A stretch of 64,000 nucleotides of DNA from Mytilus californianus (GCF_021869535.1 NW_026262734.1:75020339-75084338), one strand, 5' to 3'; counted from the first letter of the stretch, positions 1 through 10,305 are shown. Numbers and translations: made by a program. The notes: generated from the sequence alone by a model not told the origin.

Positions 1-182
1 TATATATAAGCGTTTACTATAATCATGAGCGAGATATACCAAATGTCTGTTTTCTAAGCACTTTTTTGGACTTAACATTCATCTGAAACATTCAAAGTTT
101 TAAAACCAAATATTTATATATCAATAAGGAACAATGTAATAAACGAAGAGATTGACATAGTTGTCAAAACTGACTAATATAA

Positions 183-1623
183 AAGTAAGGAGATGTGGTA
201 TGATTGCCAATGAGAAAACAATCCACCAAAGTTCAAATGAAGTGGATGTAAGCAATTTAAGGCAACCGTACGGCCATCAACAATGAGAAAAACCCATACC
301 ATATGGTCGGCTTTAAAAGGCCCGACATGAAAAATATGAAACAAATCAATTGAGAAAACTTACAACCTAATTTATAACAAATGTATTTATGAAAACAAAA
401 ACAAATATGACAGACATAAACCAACGACAACCACTGAACTACAGGTTCCTGATATCGGACAGGCACACAAAGAATGTGGTGGGTTAAACATGTTTGTCAG
501 CGCTCAACCCTCCCCTAACCTGGAACAGTGGTGTAACGGTACAACATAAGAACAAACTACAAAAATCAGTTGAAAAAGGCTTAACTCATCAGATGGATAC
601 AAATAGAAATACATCTAACAAAAACACAGAGTGGACGTGGACGGGTACTTATACATCCCCACAAAAAAAAGACACTAAGTACAGATCTGAGAGTAGTCGC
701 AGTTACTGAAGCTAGTTCAAAGCCAATAACAATTGATAAAAAAAATTATGTATCTAAGACTAAAATATCTATCATTACACATCCAATATCCAACGGATTT
801 AGTGTAAAGACGTCATTAACAAATCAGAGAAAAACATGACCTCGTGCAATGCCAAACTATAGGTATCGACAAATTGTAGTACCGTGAAAGTACATATGTG
901 TAATATTTTTTATGGTTTTAATTTGCTGATAACAAAATTAATATTTATACCAATAAAAACAATATTCAAAGATTTAATTACAGTGTTGAATAGGTAACCT
1001 TTTAGAATAAATTTACTTATAGGATTGACAAGTATACCCGGATCGTATCTAAATTTCCGAGCTCGGTTTCCAACATCATCGTAAAATTTAGGATGTGCTA
1101 TTCCGTTTGAAATAAGTTTTCTACAGGTACAGCCAAACTTGCAGACCAAATCTTTGTATCTATGGAAGAATTAAGTAAAGGTTTTAAGTAATTTGTGGTA
1201 ACGAAATCCCTGACTTAATAATTTACTAGTAATACATAGATTACGCTCATTGAAATCCAAAACGTCACTACAGACACAAGCATAGCGAACGAGTTGGGAT
1301 ATATAAACACCGTAAGACGGTGCCAAAGGAACATTACCGTCCAAAAAGGGAAAATTAACAATAGGGAAAGAAAAATCATTCCTTTTGTCGTAAATCTTGT
1401 GTAGAGGTTTTGGTGTAATACTGAAATATCTAAATCTAGGAAAGGACAGTTATTGCTGTTAATATTAGTTTTATTTAAAGTAAGTTCCTTTCGGTAAATT
1501 TTCAGCAGTATATTTAGAGAATTCTTGATTATATAACGAAAAAATATCATCAAGATAACGGTAAGTGTTGTTGAATTATCAATTAAATGGAATTTAGACG
1601 GTTCTTTAGTGAGTTTGGTCATA
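183..1623 (-). mobile_element. Penelope-like retroelement (family 1), 5'-truncated copy
   Basis: Read on the minus strand from 1623 this carries a broken reverse-transcriptase C-terminal region: a YLDD-type box in one frame, then 'YPKELTLNKTN', 'CPFLDLDISV', 'DKRNDFSFPIVNFPF' and 'YGVYISQLVRYARVC', spread over two or three frames, so it is not functional. It continues into a long 3' untranslated part and ends with the inverse of 'agatgtggtatgattgcc' near 190, the repeat found many more times in the window. This copy shows that the ubiquitous tail belongs to the 3' end of a Penelope-like element. The 5' truncation point falls exactly where the fold-back SINE at 1624 begins. Assignment to Penelope-like elements rests on my memory of the RT sequence type. 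Confidence 0.75.
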
Positions 1624-1745
1624 AACTCATGCTACTGAGATATCGTGGCACCAAATCGCCTTGCACTATGTCCGACGCGATTTGGTGCCACGATATCTCA
1701 GTAGCATGAGTTCGAATCCCGGCCAGGGAAGAACAAAAAATTTGC
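1624..1745 (+). repeat. Fold-back tRNA-derived SINE
   Basis: Arms at 1624-1658 and 1678-1712 are perfect inverse copies (35 bp) around a 19-bp loop. The right half matches the body of the tRNA-derived SINE at 2070-2215, including the B-box-like 'gagttcgaatccc', and continues to 1745. The left arm is an inverted piece of the same SINE. Confidence 0.75.
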
Positions 1746-2069
1746 TTCCGCAGATCTTACATTGTTGGGCTGTTATTTAGACGAATTATGTATACAGAAT
1801 GTGTTTTCAGCCTTGTATGGACTTGTATCACCATCACTGTGATGGATAAAATCTGTCGTAGAGTTGTCACTGGTTCAGACGTACTTATAATACAATTATT
1901 TCTGTGACTGCACCCTACATTAATTTGTAAGATCCTCCACGATATATGATTCAGCTGATCTGTAATATTCCATCTTCATGCCTTATATATCATGTACTAT
2001 GTTACGACGCTAGATAAAAACTGACGAGGAAAGGTAACACCCGGCCACTGAAAGCTTGATTTTTGTCGA

Positions 2070-2215
2070 GCCTAGGTGGTCGAGTGGTCTAGCGCGTCGG
2101 GCATAGTGCAAGGCGATTTGGTGCCACGATATCTCAGTAGCATGAGTTCGAATCCCGGCCAGAGAAGAACAAAAAATTTGCTTCCGCAAATTTACAGATC
2201 TAACATAGTTGGGCT
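2070..2215 (+). repeat. tRNA-derived SINE
   Basis: The head has an A-box-like 'tggtcgagtggtctagcg' and a B-box-like 'gagttcgaatcccgg', the two internal pol III promoter parts, followed by a non-tRNA body ('aaaaaatttgcttccgca') shared with 1713-1745. It runs into an (AT)n microsatellite at about 2231-2258. The bases just before it (2062-2070, 'gtcgagcct') match the end hairpin motif of the tandem-array element that ends near 50759. Confidence 0.65.
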
Positions 2216-2230
2216 GATATTTAGACGAGT

Positions 2231-2260
<30 letters not shown>

Positions 2261-2262
<2 letters not shown>

Positions 2263-2730
2263 TAGTCCTAATCATTCGTGACAAATGTGCCACGCCTATC
2301 TTTTGTCATTAGTAACATGTTTACTACAAGCAAAAATATTGTAAAGAAAAAAAGAAAAGCATCAATTTCAACTGAATGTACCTCACACATTGGCATATTC
2401 TTAAAAAAAAGTCCATCAATCTTAATGAAAATGTACGTTTGGAATTTGAAGCTGTTCATGCATTAAACCATATTTTTGAATTTCTGATCTAATAACAAAT
2501 GGTTCAAGATGACTCCAAACTCTAAGTCAAGTTTTGGAAAATTTTGAATACTTATTCAAAACTTGAATGAAAAGGATTTTCTTAACCAAAACCAATACTT
2601 TAATCGAATACAAAGCTGTACGTTGTCTTGTGAGTACAAATTCATGTATTTTGACTAACGAGGACCCTGGAATCAAAAAGAGGAAAATTGAAAGTGAAAT
2701 ATCTAACTAAAACTTATTAGACAACATAGA
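2261..2730. other. Unassigned AT-rich stretch
   Basis: Only short overlapping open frames on both strands without family resemblance. I see no gene, splice site or repeat here that I can support. Confidence 0.4.
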
Positions 2731-3960
2731 TATGAGCAAAAGAGAGGCGAAAGATACCAAAGGGACATTCAAACTCAATCTATGGAAGAATTTAGTAAAG
2801 GTTTTAAGTAATTTGTGGTAACGAAATCCCTGACTTAATAATTTACTTTAGTAATACACAGATTACGCTCATTGAAATCAAAAACGTCACTACAGACACG
2901 GACACAGCGAACGGAACGAGTTGGGATATATAAATACCGTAAGGTGGTGCCACAGGAACATCACCGTCCAAAAGGGGGCCTCGGTGGCCGAGTGGTCTAA
3001 GTAGTTACTACTGTAATCACTAGCCAGTCAACACTGAGGTTGTGAGTTCGAACCCCGCTCGTGTGGGTGCACTCGACTCCAATTTTAATTGACAAGGATT
3101 GTCAGTTTTCCTATCGAAGGTCGGTGGTTTTCTCCGGGCACTCCGGCTTCCTCCACCAATAAAAACTGGCCGCCACGAAATAGCCCAAAAGCGGTGCTTA
3201 AAAGTGGCGTTAAAACACCAAAAATCAAAATCAAATCACCGTCCAAAAAAGGAAAATTAACAACAGGGAAAGAAAAATCATACCTTTTGTCGTATAGTTT
3301 ATAGTTTATGGTGTAACACTGAAATATCTAAATCTAGGGAAGGATAGTTATTTCTGTTACTATTTGATTTATCTATAGTAAGTTCCATTGGGTAAATTTC
3401 AGCAGTATATTTAGGGAATTCTTGATTACATAACGAAATAATATCATCAAGATAACGGTAAGTGTTGTTGAATTATCAATTAAATGGAATTTAGACGGTT
3501 CTTTAGTGAGTTTGACCATAAAATGTGATTCATAACAGTATAGGAAAAAGTTTACAAATAAAGGGGCATAATTGGTGCCCATAGGAACACCTTCAACCTG
3601 TCGATAAACATTATTGCCGAAAGATACATAAATGTTTTTAGGAGAAAATTTACGGCTTTAATCATCTCATATGTTTATCATTCAGACTGATGGAATATTG
3701 GTCAATCTTCTTTCTAGACTTAGGTGATTCGCTTAATCAGAGATCAACAGCTATCACATATGTTGTCGTCATATATGTTTTTGACGTCAGTTCCAAACGG
3801 AATTTCGAGGAATAAATGCGCAAATGTCTTTGGCATAGTACTGACTTAAACATGATTACTAAAAACCAAACGCTTCTGACTAAGGTAGCAAAGTTATTCG
3901 GTTCATAAAAGGTGAAAACCAGTCTATTTGGGACCGCGGTAGTCTAAACGTTTTTAAGAA
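2731..3960 (-). mobile_element. Penelope-like family 1 RT copy, interrupted by a SINE and joined to a family 2 tail
   Basis: On the minus strand: RT core with 'GVPMGTNYAPLFVNFFLY', a 'YRYLDDI' catalytic box (in another frame from the preceding residues) and 'YPMELT', then the same 3' region as the copy at 183-1623. Frames shift several times, so it is dead. The SINE at 2974-3234 interrupts it. At 2776 the sequence switches abruptly to the 3' end of family 2 ('aaagagaggcgaaagatacc' inverse, 2731-2776), a chimeric join. The 5' limit near 3960 is approximate. Confidence 0.65.
2960..3248 (+). repeat. tRNA-derived SINE with conserved central domain and 14-bp target duplication
   Basis: Body 2974-3234. 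The head has 'tggccgagtggtctaag' (A box) and 'gagttcgaaccccg' (B box). The central part 'ctccgggcactccggcttcc' followed by 'ggcgttaaaacacca' matches the conserved core I know from bivalve SINEs. Identical direct repeats 'atcaccgtccaaaa' at 2960-2973 and 3235-3248 flank it and lie inside the family 1 retroelement, so this is a later insertion by target-primed reverse transcription. Confidence 0.85.
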
Positions 3961-4299
3961 TTCTTCATAGAAATGATAACAATCAAATGTCCATCATTTT
4001 ATCATATTTATTATATCAAAAAATTATCAGGTGAAATGTACTCTGTATGTCCTATAATTTAAACTGCTATAACTGGATTTTTGCTCACAAGCTCTTATAA
4101 CAGTATGAAATGGTGTTTTCTGTATATTTCAATCAGGCGTTACTAAGAACAAACTGCAGTAACCTCTTTATCTCTGCTTTTATCTAAAAAGGAAAAGAAA
4201 AGAGATAATGATATAAAGGAGCAAGACATGCTTATCAGGACTAAACCAAAACCCATTTACAAACAAAACAAAATATTTACACACTTTATCAGATTACCC
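3961..4299. other. Unassigned non-coding stretch
   Basis: No coding-like frame, splice signal or repeat that I can support. Confidence 0.35.
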
Positions 4300-4465
4300 T
4301 CGGCTTTTGTTAGGGGGTGTTCTGTTCAGTTTGTTGTGTGTTGTATACTGTCTTTTGTCTTTTGATTATTTTTATGTCTTTTGCCATGACATTGTCAATT
4401 CGTTTTCGAGTTATCAGTTTTATTATCCCGATGGTATCTTTCGCCTCGATCTGATGTAAGATGAC
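4300..4465 (+). mobile_element. Penelope-like family 2, 3' tail fragment
   Basis: Diverged copy of the tail that ends 'ggtatctttcgcctc', as at 16718-16937. It lies left of the last recognised exon of gene B; whether it is in an intron or outside the gene depends on whether gene B has a further exon. Confidence 0.5.
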
Positions 4466-4784
4466 AAGAATCTGCAAGAGTCAAATGCCTCTAAAAGCAA
4501 ACGTTTTTGTCTCAGATTTTCACTTGCATACAAATTTTAAATCACTTTTTATGTCTTTATTTTTTGGCAATAATAAAACAATTTGGGGAATGGGGGCGGG
4601 CTATGACTATAAAACTTATCTTTTCAAAATGCTGCGATAAAAAAATTGCACGAATCCAAAAGATAATAAGAAAAGAATCAAAAGACATAAAGGAGGAAAT
4701 CATAAACCATAAGTATAAGTGTAAGAACAACAGACGATACCATAACCAAAAACAAAACACTACCAAAAAAATCCGGGGATGATT

Positions 4785-4862
4785 TCATGGTGCTACGGAT
4801 TGGCATGCACATCCTGTCTTTCAAGTTTTACTACTGGCACCTGTCGTGTTGCCCATGGGAAG
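4785..4862 (-). mobile_element. Short family 2 tail fragment
   Basis: Diverged relative of the stretch near 22860-22930 that encodes 'SNTTGAT..AGSAYPSGAPE'. The wording 'tgctacggattggcatgcac' and 'ggcacctgtcgtgttgccca' corresponds to 'tgctccggaagggtaagcag' and 'ggcacccgtcgtgttgctca' there. Confidence 0.45.
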
Positions 4863-4965
4863 TAATAAAATAGTGATAAGTTGCATAGTGAATTAGTATA
4901 AGAAATAAGTTTTTTTAGTCATGTGATAAAATATGTGTTTAAAAAAATACTTTTAGAATGTTTAC

Positions 4966-5455
4966 CTTCTCTTTCTTGCTAACTTTTGGCTTTTTCTTTT
5001 TTGGAATCAAAGGTTCTTCAATCGTTGAATTGGAAGATAGTTCCATTGTCTGGTTCCCTGCATTTATCTTATTTACCGTATTTACATCGCTTGTTGTATT
5101 GCCACTTGTCTCCTTCGCAAGGCTCGAATCAGTTTGAAGAAGTGTTGAATTTCCTGTTGCTATCTCTGGATCAATTTGCCTGAATAAATTCGTCATCGTT
5201 TCCTTGAAATTTCCGGGTTTAATCTTTGCTTCCTCCTTCATCTTAAGTATTTTGTTCACCTTATCTGCGAAACTTTGTTTCCTCACAGTAGGTTTTGCAG
5301 TAGTAGTTTTGTTTCTATGCTCTAGTTGATTTTCATACAGAATTTGTTTACATTTTCCATTTAACAAACGATAGTACTGATTGATTAATTTTCTAACTGG
5401 TCTTGAACAATATTTCATGTGTCTTGTCATGCAAGTTGCTGTGTGATTAGCATAC
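4966..5455 (-). CDS. Gene B exon 4: last two-plus cysteines and Ser/Thr-rich stalk of a secreted ten-Cys protein
   Basis: Acceptor 'tgttcatacag|G' at 5455, then about 163 codons with one leading base (phase 2 in). It opens 'YANHTATCMTRHMKYC' and 'VRKLINQYYRLLNGKC', which aligns without gaps to gene A exon 4 ('TSRC..FFKTC', 'IQKLLSKYFKILSGKC'). The C8-x7-C9-x18-C10 spacing is identical. The rest is a Lys-, Ser-, Thr- and Asn-rich stalk with several N-glycosylation sequons (NHT, NKT, NST, NTT). A donor AAG|GTAAAC at 4966/4965 (phase 0) suggests a further exon to the left that I could not find. Otherwise the frame stops at 4939 with a Lys-rich end and no membrane anchor. Function unknown; extracellular by the signal peptide on exon 1. 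Confidence 0.75.
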
Positions 5456-5983
5456 CTGTATGAACAAAAAAAAACACTTGATGTCAACATTAATGGACGA
5501 TCGCCATTTCATAAACATTAACATATTTTGTTTTAATAAATGTTCCATCTGGAAATGCTTTTTTGGGGTACAGAATTACAATTTCAGTCTGTATACATGT
5601 ACAAAATGTATTATTATTTTTTTCTAAATGTGTTACCAAGAGCATGGTGATTGTTAGATAACGTCATATTCAATCTCAATTAACAAAGGAAACAGTCTCC
5701 AACACAATTAAACTAAAGTTTTATGTAAAGTCGATATTTAGTAAACAAACTACATAAACATACGTTCTAAGTTGTCTTTACAAATCGACAACGAATAGAA
5801 ATGAAAAATTACACTACATTTTACAGGTACCTTCCTAAACATTTGGTTATCCTTGCTGTTATGTTAATGTCATTTGGTTTTCACTTTTTATATTTGTAGG
5901 TTTTCCATAACTGTTAGTTTAAAGCGACCCAATGAAGGTTATATTATGTTTATTTGAAGTAGATTCAAAATTTGCAAAGAAGA

Positions 5984-6527
5984 AGGTCCGGTAAGGGCCA
6001 ATTTTGGCCTAATATTTGAAGTACATATGATGAAAGATTTTTGACATTTTTTAAACACTAAAGTGTCTATTTAATTAGTTTTTTGTAAAATATTTGAACT
6101 GGTTTGGTCTTTAGAGACGCTCAAATTCAACCTTGAAAATGCAGAATCTATCAAATATGGTTTTTGTGTAAAATGAAAGTGGCCGCATTCGTGTTCGTGT
6201 TCAGTCTCAACCTTTATATATGTTATGTAATATCATCAAGTACAACATATATTTAAGTATTATGACTGAACACATGTGCGGCCACTTCCATTTTTGAAAA
6301 AAAAACTGTCTAAAACTTAGCGCAAATGTCAATATTGAGAAGATTTCAGTAATTTTGCATGAATTAATGATGCAAGTACCTAATGCATGTGCATTGCATT
6401 GTCAAAAACAGCTAATATTTATGTAGCAAGACTATAGTACTTTCCAATAAATAGATAAAAGTTTACATTTGAACAAATTTGTAAAAATGCTATTTTTTGG
6501 GGGCCAAAAGGGGGTCTTACCGGGCCT
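5984..6527. mobile_element. MITE with about 26-bp terminal inverted repeats
   Basis: Left end 'aggtccggtaagggcca' then 'attttggcct' (5984-6010). Right end read inversely is 'aggcccggtaagaccccc' then 'ttttggcc' (6502-6527). The interior is AT-rich with no coding frame. It holds an inner imperfect inverted repeat (about 6175-6295, 'agtggccgca' against 'tgcggccact'). It lies in intron 3 of gene B. No clear target duplication was seen. Confidence 0.55.
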
Positions 6528-6767
6528 ACTCATTTATGTAGCTAGTACGTAGTGAAATGTCGTCAAAATTATCATTGGATTCACATTTTTGAACACCAAG
6601 AATTGTCTATTCTAAGATGTATTATTTAATCATATTTAAGAAATGAGCCGTTTCCATCGATATTTAAACACTTTAAACATATGAAAGTTGTATGTAACAT
6701 TTCAAAAGAGGTATATATAAATTTACCACCTTTCAAATTTTACTTGAGATAATTTCAAACATTTTAT

Positions 6768-7364
6768 ATGGGAACGAACTGTGCGCCTCTCCTTGCCGAC
6801 CTCTTCTTATTTTCATATAAATCGGAGTTCCTTCAGACACTTGTCAAAAACAAGAAGATCAAAGAAGCCAGGTTATTTAATTTCACTTTCAGATATATTG
6901 ATGATGTTCTTTCCATTAACAATCCGAACTTTTCTGATTGGGTTCCATTAATATATCCACCAGAACTAGAAATTAAAGAAACAACAGACACGGCTTCCTC
7001 CGCCTCATTTTTAGACTTATACCTCGAATTTGACATACACAGTCATCTCAGTACCAGAATCTATGACAAACGAGACGATTTTAATTTTGAAATTATCAAT
7101 TTCCCCCACCTTAGTAGCAATATACCAACTTCACCTGCATATGGGATATACATTTCCCAACTTATTCGGTATTCAAGAGCTTGCAGCTCCTACTCAGACT
7201 TTGTAAAACGCCACCAGTGTCCGAGCAGAAAGTTGATGAACCAGGGGTATGTCAAAGAACGTGTCGTCCTTTTTCTAAAAATGTTCATCGGAAGGTACCA
7301 AGAACTTGCTTATAAATATTCCGTATCAACTTCACAAATAATACATGATGGTCTTGAAGTATAG
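6768..7364 (+). CDS. Penelope-like family 3 reverse transcriptase, C-terminal fragment (198 aa)
   Basis: The open frame begins inside the RT core: 'MGTNCAPLLADLFLFSY' at the start, the catalytic box 'FRYIDDVLSINN' at about residues 44-55, 'YPPELEIKE', 'ASFLDLYLEFD', 'YDKRDDFNFEIINFP', 'YGIYISQLIRYSRACSSY', ending 'KYSVSTSQIIHDGLEV'. The N-terminal fingers and palm, and any endonuclease domain, are missing, so this is a 5'-truncated insertion, but the remaining 198 codons are open and the two catalytic Asp are kept, suggesting it is fairly young. It sits in intron 3 of gene B in the opposite orientation. Confidence 0.8.
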   Translation: MGTNCAPLLADLFLFSYKSEFLQTLVKNKKIKEARLFNFTFRYIDDVLSINNPNFSDWVPLIYPPELEIKETTDTASSASFLDLYLEFDIHSHLSTRIYDKRDDFNFEIINFPHLSSNIPTSPAYGIYISQLIRYSRACSSYSDFVKRHQCPSRKLMNQGYVKERVVLFLKMFIGRYQELAYKYSVSTSQIIHDGLEV

Positions 7365-7417
7365 ATTTTGCGTACTGACGTTGTTTATCATCTTAATAAC
7401 GTGTTATAGTATTCTTT

Positions 7418-7745
7418 TATTTGTCTTTATTAATATTACTTTTACTGTTAAGTCTGTTTTTTGAGATATCCATTTGACGTGACTCTGTGCTTATGAATCC
7501 CGTCATACTTTGAACGACAAACTTATTTTATTTATTAATATTACTTTTACTGTTGAGTCTGTTTTTTTGTGATATACATTTGACGTGACTCTGTACTTAT
7601 GTATACCGTCATACTTTGAACCACACAATTATTTTATTTATTAATATCACTTTTATTGTTAAGTCTGTTTTTTGTTATATCCATTTTACGTGACTCTGTA
7701 TTTATGTATCCCGTCATACTTTGAACGACAAAATTATTTGATGTC
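7418..7745 (+). repeat. Three tandem copies of about 110 bp in the retroelement 3' UTR
   Basis: Units begin near 7418, 7531 and 7641 with 'ttattaatattacttttact' or a close variant. Each contains 'gacgtgactctgt' and 'ccgtcatactttgaac'. They lie between the RT stop codon and the family 3 tail, so they belong to the element. Confidence 0.75.
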
Positions 7746-8190
7746 TACCTGTGCGAATTTCAAACACGCGATTTTACGCCAGTACTTAAAACCTTCCATC
7801 CTTTATGGGTGGATTTTACATAGATAAATTAAATCGTATAATATAAGCAAAATGAGGATGTTAAATTTGATGTATGCCTTTTTGTGCTTCTTCGTTACAT
7901 TTGTTTGTTTTTATAGTGATTAAAATGATAACACAATGTTGACTGCTGTACCCCTATTTTTGACATTTTTACCTATTGTGTCTGTTTGTTTTGTTCACGC
8001 ATCGTTGTCAATATAATGGAATTTGATGCGACTGTCATACAAGTGAGAGGTTTAGCTAGCTATAAAACCAGGTTCAATCCACCATTTTCTACAGAGAAAA
8101 TGCCTGTACCAAATCAGGAATATGACAGTTGTTATCCATTCGTTTGATGTGTTTGAGCTTTTGATTTTGCCTTTGATTAGGACTTATATC
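7746..8190 (+). mobile_element. Penelope-like family 3, 3' UTR and tail
   Basis: Contains the family 3 tail 'tgataacacaatgttgactg', 'tcgttgtcaatataatggaa' and 'gaatatgacagttgttatcc', also at 8574-8885 and 31585-31920. It breaks off near 8190 and is followed directly by a family 2 fragment. Confidence 0.7.
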
Positions 8191-8573
8191 TAGTAATTGA
8201 CTATGAGGGTCGGTTGAAAACAAAACTTTACGACAAAAGAGATGATTTCAGCTTCCCAATTGTGACCTTTTCATTTTTAAACCAAGAGTTCCAAATGGTG
8301 CAGTTGAAATCATCACTTCGAAAATTTTACGGACGCCAACGCGGGTTGGTTGGCCGTTATGGAATATCCGTTTCACAGATGATTTCGGATATGATCCTTG
8401 TGTCGTAACTACAATCCCGTTCCCTTTTCACGAATGTGACCTACCGAATTGGACTATTTGCCGGCTTTGTAATAACATGAGCAATACGACGGGTGCCACC
8501 TGTGGAGCAGGATCTGCTTACACTTCCGGAGCACCTGAGATCACCCCCAGTTTTTGGTGGGGTTCGTGTTGCT
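8191..8573 (+). pseudogene. Penelope-like family 2 RT end plus tail fragment
   Basis: Encodes 'GRLKTKLYDKRDDFSFPIV', then with a deletion 'QLKSSLRKFYGRQRGLVGRY', 'GISVSQMISDMILVS', then the tail 'SNTTGATCGAGSAYTSGAPE'. Compared with 22.7-25.2 kb it lacks the stretch between 'FPIVxF' and 'LNQEF'. It is sandwiched between two family 3 tails. Confidence 0.65.
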
Positions 8574-8885
8574 GTTATACCCCTATTTGTGATATTTTTA
8601 CATATTGTGTCTGTTTGTTTTGTTCACACATCGTTGTCAATATAATGGAATTTGATGCGACTGTCATACAAGTGAGAGGTTTAACAAGCTTTAAAACCAG
8701 GTTTAATCCACCATTTTCTACATAAGAAAATGTCTGTACCAAGTCAGGAATATGACAGTTGTTATCCATTCGTTTGATGTGTTTGAACTTTTGATTTTGC
8801 CATTTGATTGGGGACTTTCCTTTTTGAATTTTCCTCGGAGTTCAGTATTTTTGTGATTTTACTTTTTAATGACATTTGCAACTTA
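8574..8885 (+). mobile_element. Penelope-like family 3 tail, second copy
   Basis: Repeats the tail seen at 7920-8175 and continues through 'gactttcctttttgaatttt' and 'cctcggagttcagtattttt', the full 3' end also seen at 31585-31920. Confidence 0.7.
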
Positions 8886-9438
8886 CAAATTTCGAAACTT
8901 GAACATAAACTATAGCGTAAACATAAACAGTAAAATTAACCTGGGCTTTGATTAGTATTTTTAGACTGCCTTTGTTTGCACAGCTAACCTTTTTTATGTA
9001 AAATCTTGTTCTGTGTGTTTTTGATAATAGATCCAGAAATGCACATTGTAGTCAGCAAAATAGGTACGTCACGTTACATAGATTCACCGATGATTTAGTC
9101 TGAAAGAGTCAATGTTTCGGAAATAACTATGACTTATCAAATTCATTTTGAGATGTGTCAGCTGATACATTTTGTGACTTAAATGAACTGAGGTATTCCC
9201 GTATAAAAAGTGTTGGCCTAACAAGTGTTGGACTAATTCATGCACCATCTGACACTGAGCGTCCTGGTGAAAGTAAACAAGAAATTATCGTCCGACTAAT
9301 ATACTAGATCAAACAAGAATTAAACTTATTGTTTTCTTCAACAGTAGAATCAATTGGTTGCATTTCAGTTTTTTCTTTTCAATTTGACCAATTGTTCGGG
9401 TCTTGTTTTGGTTATATGACTTAAATTTTTTAACTTAC

Positions 9439-9589
9439 AAGCACGCATTTACGTCTGCATACGGATTTTCCGTTGAGTTTGTATAGTATAACTGTAGTAT
9501 TACTGTGGATAGATGTTTCGTCTGGTATTGTGTACAGAATGAACTTGCTCGTCTGCTGCGGTCAATACATTCCATATCATCTGCATAAT
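9439..9589 (-). CDS. Gene B exon 3 (cysteines 5-7)
   Basis: Acceptor 'gtttaacag|AT' at 9589 and donor TT|GTAAGT at 9439/9438; 151 nt with phase 1 in and phase 2 out. The peptide begins 'YADDMEC', has a second Cys after ten residues ('SSFC'), a sequon 'NST' and ends 'DVNACL'. It matches gene A exon 3 in Cys spacing (C5-x10-C6), in the 'NST-N' patch and in the terminal 'ACL'. Codon phases join exons 2 and 4 without a stop. The frame is shorter than typical ORF cut-offs and is supported by the paralogue alignment. Confidence 0.75.
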
Positions 9590-10095
9590 CTGTTAAACAT
9601 ATTAGTTATTCCTCTTGAAATTGCTAAGAAATATATTTCACCTACTGCGTGGTCACGCTATATGCGAATTCTCCTACTTTTTACACTTTATCGTCGTAAC
9701 AAAATTGTTAAGGGTCCATGACTACAATTATGAGTATTTCTATAATCTTAGATTACTCAAGTCAGTACCAGCTTTACCTTTTGGTTTTGATGTTCATGCA
9801 AACTTTTCATGCCCTTTCCAAACTTTTTATCTCGTGCGTATCTGATGATAGTTATTTGAGAAATACTTGTCGTGCACGCTGTGATCGTTATTATGTATAT
9901 ACGTTAATTTTTCACACTAGTATCACTTTTTAAACAATTTCTAATAACGCAACAGTTTATAAACCATGCCCAATCAGGTGTTAATGTACAATAATTGTGT
10001 GTGTGTACTTAGACTAAAGATTACTTGTATTCAAAAGTCGGAAACATCGTCCTTTCTTGAAAATTACATTACAAATTACGTTCAAGCCCGATTAC

Positions 10096-10225
10096 AGTTG
10101 CGGATTCAGACAGTGGCGCACCCCATTCCCCCTATATATATATATTTTGTGTCAAAATAATGTCTTCTTATTCCTAATTCTTAAGCGCTCTTTCGCGAAA
10201 ATCAAATCATGGATCCGCGCCTGGT
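10096..10225. repeat. Short MITE-like repeat with 'ggatccgcg' end
   Basis: Left 'gttgcggattcagacagtgg', right 'catggatccgcgcctggttc': inverted, degenerate ends of the type 'gcggatcc', similar in style to the repeat at 63405-63565. It includes a short (AT)n run near 10134-10145 and lies in intron 2 of gene B. Confidence 0.4.
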
Positions 10226-10305
10226 TCGGTAAAATGAATGAAGCAATGTTTTGTAGGTTCATTTCATTATTAAACCCTCTCATACATAACATGCATTACT
10301 GTCAC

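Noticed and set aside
257-466. Open frames inside the retroelement tail at the left edge
   Set aside because: They lie in the repetitive 3' UTR of family 1 and are not conserved in frame between its copies.
3001-3062. tRNA-like gene with A and B boxes
   Set aside because: Part of a SINE with target duplications and a SINE core; no proper cloverleaf, and related copies occur elsewhere (49.8, 22.1 kb).
8477-8725. 82-aa Cys-rich frame resembling a small secreted peptide
   Set aside because: Spans the junction of a family 2 tail and a family 3 tail; the Cys come from retroelement 3' sequence also seen at 16720 and 22800.
9140-9280. Short terminal exon for gene B ('TLSVRWCMN' after an acceptor near 9272)
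   Set aside because: It fits phase, but the exon at 4966-5455 matches gene A exon 4 in all three cysteines and is far better supported. It could still be an alternative end.
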